Of a stretch of DNA of 64,000 nt, positions 15,905 through 23,414 are shown one piece after another (within the stretch, counting starts at the first letter, position 1; each line of letters begins with the position of its first letter). The position numbers were made by a program, and so were the translations under genes. The stretch comes from an uncultured Collinsella sp. (GTDB lineage Bacteria; Actinomycetota; Coriobacteriia; Coriobacteriales; Coriobacteriaceae), in the NCBI GenBank assembly GCA_900541885.1, contig UQKW01000007.1:39271-103270 (forward strand). The letters are read 5' to 3'. The notes beneath the pieces are model-generated. The model was given only the letters and a program-made list of their open reading frames with translations. It was not told the origin of the DNA and made no database searches.

Positions 15905-17737
15905 ATGGCTCGACTGCATGTAATGGAACGCAGCCACGCCCAAGCCGTCATGGACGACCTGCACGATGCGCTCGGACGTCGTCTGGCGGTGAGTTCGCTC
16001 GCCCCGTGTCCCGTTGAGTTTACGGCAGCGCTCGTCAACCTGTGCTCCACCCAGAGCTGCGGCAAGTGCACGCCCTGCCGTGTGGGCCTGAGCGCGCTGA
16101 GCGACCTGCTCGCCGATGTGCTCGAAGGCCGCGCCGACGAGTCCACGCTCAATCTGATTGAGCGCACCGCCCGCACCATCTATCTTTCGAGCGACTGCGC
16201 CATCGGTTACGAGGCCGGCGCCATGGCGCTTACGGCTATCCGCGGTTTCCGCGACGACTTTGAGCACCACATCCGCGAGCACTCCTGTGGCTTTGACCGC
16301 GAGGCCCGCGTCCCGTGCGTCTCGGGCTGCCCGGCGCACGTCGACATTCCCGGTTACATTTCGCTGGTCGAGGCCGGCCGCTATGCCGATGCCGTCAAGG
16401 TCATCCGCAAGAACAACCCACTGCCGCTCGTCTGCGGTTTGGTGTGCGAGCATCCCTGCGAGATGCACTGCCGTCGCGGCATGGTCGACGATCCCATGAA
16501 CATCCTCGCCCTCAAGCGTTTTGCCGTTGAGCACAGCGACCTCAACGATTACAAGCCCAGCGTGGCCGACAACACCGGCAAGCGCATCGCCGTGATCGGC
16601 GGCGGCCCGGCCGGCCTTTCCTGTGCCTACTACCTGGCCGTGATGGGCCATAAGGTGACCATCTTTGAGCAGCGCCACCACCTGGGCGGCATGCTGCGCT
16701 ATGGCATTCCCAGCTACCGTCTGCCGCGCGAGCGCCTGCAGGCCGAGATCGACTGGATCTTGAGCGCCGGCATCAACGTGGAACTCGACCACTCCGTCAA
16801 TGGCGAGGAGCTTGCCCGCCTGCGCGACGAGTTCGATGCCGTCTACCTGGCCATTGGTGCCCACAGCGATAAGAAGCTCGGCCTTCCGGGCGAAGAGGCG
16901 CCCGGCGTGGAGTCGGCCGTCAAGATGCTGCGCGCCATCGGCGACGACGAGCTGCCCGACCTGAGCGGTCAGCGCGTGTGCGTCATCGGCGGCGGCAACG
17001 TGGCCATGGACGTGGCGCGCTCTGCCGTGCGCTGCGGTGCCGAAAAGGTGAGCATCGTCTACCGCCGTCGCATCTGCGACATGACGGCCCAGGATGCCGA
17101 GATTGCCGGCGCCCAGGCCGAGGGCTGCGAGGTTCTTGAGCTCACCGCACCGCTCGCTATTGAGACGGGCGAAGATGGTCGCGTGAGTGGTCTGCGCGTG
17201 CAGCCGCAGATTATCGGCGAGCCCCGTCGTGGGCGCCCGGCCCCGCGTGCCGCCGCGACGCCCGAGCGCGTCATTCCCTGCGAGCGCGTGTTTGTTGCCA
17301 TTGGTCAGGACATCGATTCCAAGCCGTTTGAGGAGATGGGCATCGCCTGCAAGTGGGGTTGCGTCGTCACCGATTCGGACGGCGCCGTGCCTAACTTCGA
17401 CGGCCTCTTTAGCGGCGGTGACTGCCAGACCGGTCCCGCCACCGTCATCCGGGCCATCAACGCCGGCCGCGTTGCTTCGGCAAATATCGACCGCTACCTG
17501 GGCTTTGACCACAAGATCAAGCTCGACGTTGAGCTGCCGACCGTGCAGTTTAAGGGCAAGCACGAGCGCGGCCGCTGCGAGCTGGGCGAGCGCGAGGCCG
17601 GCGAGCGCATCCACGATTGGAATCTGGTCGAGCAAGGCCTTACCGAGGAGGAGGCACGCCAGGAGGCAAGCCGCTGCCTGCGTTGCGACCACTTTGGCTT
17701 TGGCGCGTTCCGCGGAGGGAGGAACCTGGAATGGTAG
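15905..17737 (+). CDS. NuoF-type Fe-S domain fused to GltD-like FAD oxidoreductase
   Basis: 610 residues from ATG 15905. The first ~115 residues match the C-terminal 4Fe-4S part of NuoF/HydB (SCGKCTPCR) without its FMN/NADH domain. A cysteine-rich linker (CVSGCPAHVDIPGY) and a GltD/NfnB-like flavoprotein follow: FAD motif GGGPAGLSCAYY near 230, an NAD(P)H site GGGNVAMDVARS, and a C-terminal GGDCQTGPATVIRAI. It overlaps hydA by seven bases, so it is probably the diaphorase subunit linking NAD(P)H to the hydrogenase. Whether the complex bifurcates electrons cannot be told from sequence. Confidence 0.87.
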   Translation: MARLHVMERSHAQAVMDDLHDALGRRLAVSSLAPCPVEFTAALVNLCSTQSCGKCTPCRVGLSALSDLLADVLEGRADESTLNLIERTARTIYLSSDCAIGYEAGAMALTAIRGFRDDFEHHIREHSCGFDREARVPCVSGCPAHVDIPGYISLVEAGRYADAVKVIRKNNPLPLVCGLVCEHPCEMHCRRGMVDDPMNILALKRFAVEHSDLNDYKPSVADNTGKRIAVIGGGPAGLSCAYYLAVMGHKVTIFEQRHHLGGMLRYGIPSYRLPRERLQAEIDWILSAGINVELDHSVNGEELARLRDEFDAVYLAIGAHSDKKLGLPGEEAPGVESAVKMLRAIGDDELPDLSGQRVCVIGGGNVAMDVARSAVRCGAEKVSIVYRRRICDMTAQDAEIAGAQAEGCEVLELTAPLAIETGEDGRVSGLRVQPQIIGEPRRGRPAPRAAATPERVIPCERVFVAIGQDIDSKPFEEMGIACKWGCVVTDSDGAVPNFDGLFSGGDCQTGPATVIRAINAGRVASANIDRYLGFDHKIKLDVELPTVQFKGKHERGRCELGEREAGERIHDWNLVEQGLTEEEARQEASRCLRCDHFGFGAFRGGRNLEW

Positions 17738-19542
17738 AGCCCAACAACCCCACTGTCAGCGACAACACCGAAAGCGGAGCACTCAATATGGTCAAGCTCA
17801 CTATCGATAATTGCGAGGTCATGGTACCCGAGCACACCACGATCCTGGACGCGGCCAAGTCCGCCGGCATCCAGATTCCCACCCTGTGCTACCTGCGCGA
17901 TCTAAACGAGATCGGCGGTTGCCGCGTGTGCGTGGTCGAGGTTGAGGGCTGCGACCAGCTGGTTGCCGCCTGCAACAACTACGTGCTCGACGGCATGGTG
18001 GTCCACACTAACAGCCCCAAGGCCCGCGAGGCGCGTCGCACCAACGTGCAGCTGCTGCTGTCCCAGCACGACTCGCGCTGTACGAGCTGCGTGCGCAGTG
18101 GTAACTGCAACCTGCAGACCATCGCCAACGACCTGGGCATCTTCTATCTGCCGTACGAGCAGCACCTGGCGCGCGAGGGCTGGGATTTCGATTTCCCCAT
18201 CATCCGCGATAACGACAAGTGCATCAAATGCATGCGCTGCATCAAGGTGTGCGAGAGCGTGCAGGGCTTAGGGATTTGGGATCTGACCAACCGCGCCACG
18301 CATACCGCCGTGGGCACCCGCGGGCGTGCGCCGATCGGCAAGACCGATTGCGTCGCGTGCGGCCAGTGCATCACGCATTGCCCGACGGGCGCCCTGCGCG
18401 AGCGTGACGATACCGAGACCGTGTTCGATGCCATCGCCGATCCCGACAAGATCGTGCTGGTGCAGATTGCGCCGGCCGTGCGTAGCGCCTGGGGCGAGGA
18501 GCTCGGCATTCCGCGCGAGGAGGCTACTGTCGAGCGCCTGGCTTGTGCGCTGCGCCGCGTGGGCTTTGAGTACGTGTTCGATACCGACTTCTCGGCCGAC
18601 CTCACCATTATGGAGGAGGGCTCCGAGCTGCTCGAGCGCCTGGGTAAGGCCGCCAAGGGCGAGGGCGACAGCCGCAGCTGGCCCATGTTCACGAGCTGCT
18701 GCCCGGGCTGGGTACGCTTTGTGAAGGCGCGCTACCCGGAGTTTGTCGACAGCCTGTCCACGTCCAAGTCGCCGCAGCAGATGTTTGGCGCCATCGCCAA
18801 GACCTACTACGCCAAGGTGCTGGGCGTGGAGCCCGAGCGTCTGTTTGTGGTGTCCGTGATGCCGTGCACGGCCAAGAAGGCCGAGTGCGCGCTGCCGAGC
18901 ATGGTGGGCGAGGACGGCACGCCCGATGTGGACGTTGCGCTGACGGTGCGCGAGACGGTGCGCATGATCCGCGCGAGCCACGTGAGCGTCGACACGCTGG
19001 TTGAGGAGCCGCTCGACACGCCGCTGGGCTTTGGCACGGGCGCGGGTGTGATCTTTGGCGCCACGGGCGGCGTGATGGAGGCTGCCGTGCGCTCGGCCTA
19101 TTACCTGGTGACGGGCAAGAACCCCGACGCCGACTTCTTTACCGATGTGCGCGGCCTGGACGGCTGGAAGGAGGCCGTGGCCGGTATCGATGGCACCAAG
19201 GTGCGCGTCGCCGTGGCGCACGGGCTAGGCAACGCCGCCCGTCTGCTCGACGCGATTCGCGACGGCCGCGTGAGCTATGACTTCGTTGAGGTCATGGCAT
19301 GCCCGGGCGGCTGCGTCGGTGGCGGCGGTCAGCCCATCCACGACGGCTGCGAGCTGGCAGCCGAGCGCGGTCAGGTGCTGTGGGGTCTGGATGCCGCTGC
19401 GGACATTCGCTTCTCGCACGAGAATCCCGATGTCCAGGCGTGCTACCGCGAGTTCTTGGGCGAGCCGCTCTCGCCGCTGGCCGAGGAGCTGCTGTATACC
19501 GACCATCACGCATGGACGATGCCTAACGAGGGGACGTGCTAG
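17731..19542 (+). CDS. hydA: [FeFe]-hydrogenase catalytic subunit
   Basis: 603 residues. Order: 2Fe-2S domain (CRVC), His/Cys 4Fe-4S site (HDSRCTSC), a two-cluster ferredoxin (CIKCMRCIKVC, CVACGQCITHC), then the H-cluster domain with L1 TSCCPGW (~321), L2 MPCTAKKAE (~377) and L3 MACPGGCVGGGGQP (~522). All H-cluster cysteines are present, so it should interconvert protons and H2. ATG 17731 has GGAGG eight bases upstream and overlaps the previous stop. ATG 17788, also with GGAG, matches the usual HydA N-terminus better and may be the true start. The hydEFG maturases are not in this window. Confidence 0.95.
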   Translation: MVEPNNPTVSDNTESGALNMVKLTIDNCEVMVPEHTTILDAAKSAGIQIPTLCYLRDLNEIGGCRVCVVEVEGCDQLVAACNNYVLDGMVVHTNSPKAREARRTNVQLLLSQHDSRCTSCVRSGNCNLQTIANDLGIFYLPYEQHLAREGWDFDFPIIRDNDKCIKCMRCIKVCESVQGLGIWDLTNRATHTAVGTRGRAPIGKTDCVACGQCITHCPTGALRERDDTETVFDAIADPDKIVLVQIAPAVRSAWGEELGIPREEATVERLACALRRVGFEYVFDTDFSADLTIMEEGSELLERLGKAAKGEGDSRSWPMFTSCCPGWVRFVKARYPEFVDSLSTSKSPQQMFGAIAKTYYAKVLGVEPERLFVVSVMPCTAKKAECALPSMVGEDGTPDVDVALTVRETVRMIRASHVSVDTLVEEPLDTPLGFGTGAGVIFGATGGVMEAAVRSAYYLVTGKNPDADFFTDVRGLDGWKEAVAGIDGTKVRVAVAHGLGNAARLLDAIRDGRVSYDFVEVMACPGGCVGGGGQPIHDGCELAAERGQVLWGLDAAADIRFSHENPDVQACYREFLGEPLSPLAEELLYTDHHAWTMPNEGTC

Positions 19543-19544
19543 CG

Positions 19545-20603
19545 ATGCGCGCGTTTGATTTTGAGATGTCGCGCCGGGGGTTTGCCTCGGCGCTCGCCGC
19601 GGGCGCCCTGTCGCTTGCGCTCGCGGGCTGTGGCGGCGGGGCTGCCGGTACCGGGTCCGCCGCGGGCTCGGCTGCCGGGTCTGCTGCTGATGGTGCCGCT
19701 GCCGAGCCGGTTGAGGTGCACGTCGCCTCGCTCAAGGGGCCGACCTCGATTGGTCTGGTGCAGTTTATGGACCGGGCGGCCGATGGTGAGACGGACAATG
19801 AGTTCGACTTTGCGATCAATACTGCCGCCGATGAGATTGTGCCCAAGGTCATTCAGGACGATATCGATATCGCCCTGGTGCCCGCCAACGTGGCGAGCGT
19901 ACTCTACAACAAGACTGAGGGTGCGGTGCAGGTCATCGACATCAACACGCTGGGCGTGCTGAACGTGGTGACGGGTAACGCGAGTGTGGCCTCGTTTGGC
20001 GATCTGGCGGGCCATACCGTCTATATGACGGGCAAGGGCACCACGCCGGAGTACGTCATGAACTACCTGCTGGAGCGCGCGGGCTTGGCCGGTCAGGTGG
20101 CGCTCGAGTTTAAGAGCGAGCCTACCGAGGTGCTCTCGGTGCTGCTTGCCGATCCGTCTGCCGTGGGCGTGCTGCCCGAGCCGTTCAAGACCGCTGCCAT
20201 CGCAAAGAGCGAAGGCAAGCTGTCGGCGCCGGTAAGTCTGACCGATGTGTGGGATGAGCTGGCGGGCGACACGGGCTCCCGTTTGCTGACGGGCGTGACC
20301 GTGGTGCGTCGGGCCTTTGCCGAGGAGCATCCCGAGGCCGTGGCGGAATTCCTGAGCTGCCATGCTGCGAGCGTTGAGGACGTGAACGCGGCGCCGGCGG
20401 ACTGGGCTCAGGCCGTGGTCGATGCGGGTATCGTGGATAACGCCGCGATTGCCGAAAAAGCGATTCCCGGGTGCATGCTCGTGTGCCAGACGGGGAGGGA
20501 TATGAAGGCGGCGCTCGGTGGGTGCCTGCAGGTGCTGGCCGATGCGGACGCGAGCGCCGTGGGCGGCAAGCTCCCGGCTGACGATTTCTACTACATGGAG
20601 TAG
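19545..20603 (+). CDS. ABC transporter substrate-binding lipoprotein
   Basis: 352 residues. The N-terminus has a twin-arginine-like SRRGF, a hydrophobic stretch and a lipobox LALAGC, followed by a Gly/Ala/Ser linker, so it is probably an exported lipoprotein. The mature part resembles NitT/TauT-type binding proteins (ASLKGPTSIGLVQF and a GVLPEPF block). It follows hydA by two bases, and the transporter gene is three bases further on, so all are in one transcript. The ligand is unknown; genetic linkage to a hydrogenase is suggestive only. Confidence 0.85.
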   Translation: MRAFDFEMSRRGFASALAAGALSLALAGCGGGAAGTGSAAGSAAGSAADGAAAEPVEVHVASLKGPTSIGLVQFMDRAADGETDNEFDFAINTAADEIVPKVIQDDIDIALVPANVASVLYNKTEGAVQVIDINTLGVLNVVTGNASVASFGDLAGHTVYMTGKGTTPEYVMNYLLERAGLAGQVALEFKSEPTEVLSVLLADPSAVGVLPEPFKTAAIAKSEGKLSAPVSLTDVWDELAGDTGSRLLTGVTVVRRAFAEEHPEAVAEFLSCHAASVEDVNAAPADWAQAVVDAGIVDNAAIAEKAIPGCMLVCQTGRDMKAALGGCLQVLADADASAVGGKLPADDFYYME

Positions 20604-20606
20604 CCC

Positions 20607-21986
20607 GTGCGTGCGTTTGCTCGACAAATGGCAGAGCGTATGAAGGCGGTGGCGGCAGCAGGTGCCGTTGCCGCCTTTTGGCTTGCCGTGTGGGTGCTGG
20701 TGGCGGCGCTGGTGGCCCAGCCGTTGATTTTGCCGGGGCCGGGCGCTGTCGTGGTGGCGTTGCTACGACTGGTATGCGATGCCGGCACATGGGCGATTCT
20801 GGCAGGCTCGGGTGCGCGTATCTTGGGCGGGCTGGCGCTTGCCGCGGTGTGCGGCGTCGTGATGGCGGGAGCCTCGGTGCGGTCGCTGACGTTTGCCCGC
20901 TTGGTGGCGCCTGCGCTTTCGTTTGTTAAGGCGACACCGGTTGCCTGCGTGGTGGTCCTGCTGCTCATTTGGTTGGGGTCGGCGCGCGTGAGCATCGCCG
21001 CGGTCTTTTTGATGGCGCTGCCGGGCGTGTATTTTTCGCTGGTCGAGGGTTTGACGCAGGTTGATCAGTCGCTGGAGCAGATGTTTCATCTGCATGGCGT
21101 GCGGGGTTGGCGTCTGTTTTGCGCCCATACCTGGCGCGAGGTCCTGCCGTTTGTGCTTTCGTGCGCGCGTGCCGTGATCGGCATGAGCTGGAAGGCCGGC
21201 GTGGCGGCGGAGCTCATCGGCATGGCGACGGGCACCGTGGGCGAGCGCATCTATCAGGCGAAGCTGCTCATCGAGACGGCTGACCTGCTGGCGTGGACCG
21301 TGCTGGTCGTGGCGGCATCGTGGGCATGCGAGCGCGTGCTGGTGTGGTTGCTGCGGGCTTCGGGGCCCGTGGCGTGGCGTACTGCCGTGCGGGCGCATGG
21401 GCGCGGTGGCCGCGGGCGTGCGTGCGGCTCTGCTGGCGGCGGGGCTGCGGCGGAGCTTGCGCTTGCCGTGGGCGATCGTGCGCCCTGGTCGCCGGCGCTC
21501 GACGGACTGGTGCTTCATGTGCCCGCCGGTGGACGCACCTGTGTGATGGGCGCTTCGGGCGTGGGCAAGTCGACGTTGCTTGCGCTGGTGGCGGGGGAGT
21601 GCGTGCCGTGCTCGATGGTGTTTCAGGACGCGCGCCTGGTTGAGGACGCCTCTGCTTTGGATAACGTGCTGGTGTGCGCCGACGCGCGCGTGGACGCCTC
21701 GAGTGTCGCAGCCCTGTTGCGCCTGCTGGTACCGGGGATCGATGTGTATGCCCGCGTGGCCGAGCTCTCGGGCGGGCAGCGCCGTCGCGTCGAGATTGCC
21801 CGAGCCCTGCTGTGCCCAGGAGACGCGGTGATTCTGGACGAGCCCTTTACCGGTCTAGATACCGCTGCGCGCGACGCATGCGCCGAGGTCGTGCTCGACC
21901 TGCTCGATGGCCGCATGCTCCTGCTTGCCACGCACGATGTCGCCGACGCTCAGGCCCTCGATATCTCGGACATCATCACGCTCTAA
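20607..21986 (+). CDS. ABC transporter: permease-ATPase fusion
   Basis: 459 residues from GTG 20607. Residues 1-255 are a SsuC/TauC-type permease with several membrane helices and an EAA-like loop. A Gly/Arg/Ala linker (255-290) leads to an ATPase: Walker A GASGVGKST (315-323), Q340, LSGGQ (387-391), Walker B D411-E412 and H443. Permease and ATPase of this class are normally separate proteins. Only 16 residues separate Walker A and the Q-loop glutamine, roughly 20-25 fewer than usual, so part of the antiparallel beta subdomain is missing. All catalytic residues remain. It is the last gene of the hydrogenase operon. Confidence 0.85.
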   Translation: MRAFARQMAERMKAVAAAGAVAAFWLAVWVLVAALVAQPLILPGPGAVVVALLRLVCDAGTWAILAGSGARILGGLALAAVCGVVMAGASVRSLTFARLVAPALSFVKATPVACVVVLLLIWLGSARVSIAAVFLMALPGVYFSLVEGLTQVDQSLEQMFHLHGVRGWRLFCAHTWREVLPFVLSCARAVIGMSWKAGVAAELIGMATGTVGERIYQAKLLIETADLLAWTVLVVAASWACERVLVWLLRASGPVAWRTAVRAHGRGGRGRACGSAGGGAAAELALAVGDRAPWSPALDGLVLHVPAGGRTCVMGASGVGKSTLLALVAGECVPCSMVFQDARLVEDASALDNVLVCADARVDASSVAALLRLLVPGIDVYARVAELSGGQRRRVEIARALLCPGDAVILDEPFTGLDTAARDACAEVVLDLLDGRMLLLATHDVADAQALDISDIITL

Positions 21987-22058
21987 ATACTTACTCAGCA
22001 ACAAAATGATTCGTTTTCCTCCGTCCCAATGGGGTCGGGTGTGGTATTCTATCTGCGG

Positions 22059-22087
22059 GGTAATACTTAGGATTACCAAGTAATACC
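22059..22087. promoter_or_regulatory. Quasi-palindromic operator candidate before antitoxin
   Basis: GGTAATACTTA...CAAGTAATACC lies about 115 bases before the RelB/DinJ-like gene, just downstream of a possible -10 TATTCT (22044-22049). Antitoxins of this type usually bind such sites to repress themselves. Confidence 0.45.
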
Positions 22088-22201
22088 AACGCCGCAGAAA
22101 CAAACTCCGGATGCGGGCCAATCGGGTTGCCTTCACAGCCCGTCGCCCAGCCGCGTGGCCCGCATCTATCCGCACTACCGTCGTTTCAAAAAGGAAGCGC
22201 C

Positions 22202-22405
22202 ATGGCAGAACACATGACCCCCGTAGTCGCGAAGGTCTTGCCTGAGGAGAAGGCAGCCTTCGCGGCGGCAACCCAGCTCGTGGGCACCACGCCGTCCAAC
22301 GCCATCCGCATGTTCATCGCCGCGTTCAATCGCTGCGGCACCTTCCCGTTCGACATCTCGCCCAGCGGGGCCTTTGGCACTGCGCCCGATTCTCATCAAC
22401 AATGA
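22202..22405 (+). CDS. RelB/DinJ-like antitoxin, no toxin partner
   Basis: 67 residues with an AAAGGAAG Shine-Dalgarno. The short N-terminal ribbon (TPVVAKVLPEEKAAF) and TPSNAIRMFI helix resemble the ribbon-helix-helix part of RelB/DinJ antitoxins. The C-terminal toxin-binding tail is short. No RelE/YafQ-like gene lies on either side: downstream come a repeat palindrome and a CPBP protease gene. It may be an orphan antitoxin or a stand-alone regulator. Confidence 0.65.
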   Translation: MAEHMTPVVAKVLPEEKAAFAAATQLVGTTPSNAIRMFIAAFNRCGTFPFDISPSGAFGTAPDSHQQ

Positions 22406-22418
22406 CTGTCCCAAACTG

Positions 22419-22476
22419 CCGGCACTTGGGGACGTTCCTTTTCAGCCGGCAGTTAAGGAACGTCCCTAAGTGCCGG
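22419..22476. repeat. GGGGACGTTCCTT palindrome over protease gene leader
   Basis: 22-base arms 22419-22440 and 22455-22476 differ at one position (GGCACTTGGGGACGTTCCTT). The loop is 14 bases. The 3' arm ends five bases before the Shine-Dalgarno of the CPBP gene. Confidence 0.85.
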
Positions 22477-22493
22477 GTTTTGAGGAGGTTGGC

Positions 22494-23414
22494 ATGCTCA
22501 ATGCGATGGCGTGGGCGCTTGCCTGTTTTGGCGTTGTCGCTGCCGATATAGCCCTGAGCGTGGTTCTGTTTTCAGTTCTCGATGCCGTGTCGGTGCTGAC
22601 GGGTTTCCCGATCGACAACCTCGATATTCAATGGTTCCAGGCTGCCGCTCAGACGGCGTCATTTTTGATGGCGCTGCTGTGGTGGCGTTATCTGTGGCCC
22701 CGCTCCTTCATGGCACGCCGGCAAGGCGAGCGCCCGCTCGGTGGGGGAGCAAGCGCGGCATGGAAGCGCATTGCCTGCGTTGTCGTGATCGGCCTATCCA
22801 TGCAGGTGGTCATTAGCTACCTATGCGACGGCGTGCTGTCGCTGCTGCCCGAGGTCGCGGCAGACTATAGCGAGCTCGTCGAGGAAACGGGCATGGGCGA
22901 TACCAGCCTTCTTGCCGTCCTGACCACGGTGCTCGGCGCTCCGTTTTGCGAGGAACTGCTGGTGCGCGGCATCATCTTTGAGTTTTCGCTGCGTGCGTTT
23001 AATCCACAGTGCCGTTCGCTCTGGAAGCGCCGGCGCCGCGCGAACGCGCAAGACGGCGCCATGGTGCCCTGGGCGGCCCCAAGCACGTGGGGTATCGCCG
23101 CGGCAATCGTGCTGCAGGCGGCCATCTTTGGCTTTATGCATATGAACTGGGTGCAGGGCTGCTATGCGGGCGCTGCCGGCCTCATTTTTGGTTGGGTGTT
23201 CGTGACCACCGGAAAGCTCCGCTACACGATCCTGCTGCACTTTGCCTTTAATGCCGGGTCGTATCTCATGGGGCTGCTGTGGTTTGTGAACACGCCGTTC
23301 GACGTGGCAATTACGGTCGCGATCGCCGGCGTGATCCTGGTGGAGGCAATGCGCTCGCTGCGCCAAGCGTGCCAGCAGAGCGCTGTGAGCACATCTACCG
23401 CATTCCCGCACTAA
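22494..23414 (+). CDS. CPBP family intramembrane metalloprotease
   Basis: 306 residues, multi-helix membrane protein. The CPBP/Abi (CAAX protease-like) signatures are visible: EELLVRG in motif 1, FGFMHMNW in motif 2 and LHFAFNAG in motif 3, with the expected E, E, H and H residues. ATG 22494 has GAGGAGG five bases upstream. Members cleave within the membrane or act in bacteriocin self-immunity; the substrate is unknown. Its stop overlaps by four bases the convergent ygiQ gene. Confidence 0.88.
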   Translation: MLNAMAWALACFGVVAADIALSVVLFSVLDAVSVLTGFPIDNLDIQWFQAAAQTASFLMALLWWRYLWPRSFMARRQGERPLGGGASAAWKRIACVVVIGLSMQVVISYLCDGVLSLLPEVAADYSELVEETGMGDTSLLAVLTTVLGAPFCEELLVRGIIFEFSLRAFNPQCRSLWKRRRRANAQDGAMVPWAAPSTWGIAAAIVLQAAIFGFMHMNWVQGCYAGAAGLIFGWVFVTTGKLRYTILLHFAFNAGSYLMGLLWFVNTPFDVAITVAIAGVILVEAMRSLRQACQQSAVSTSTAFPH

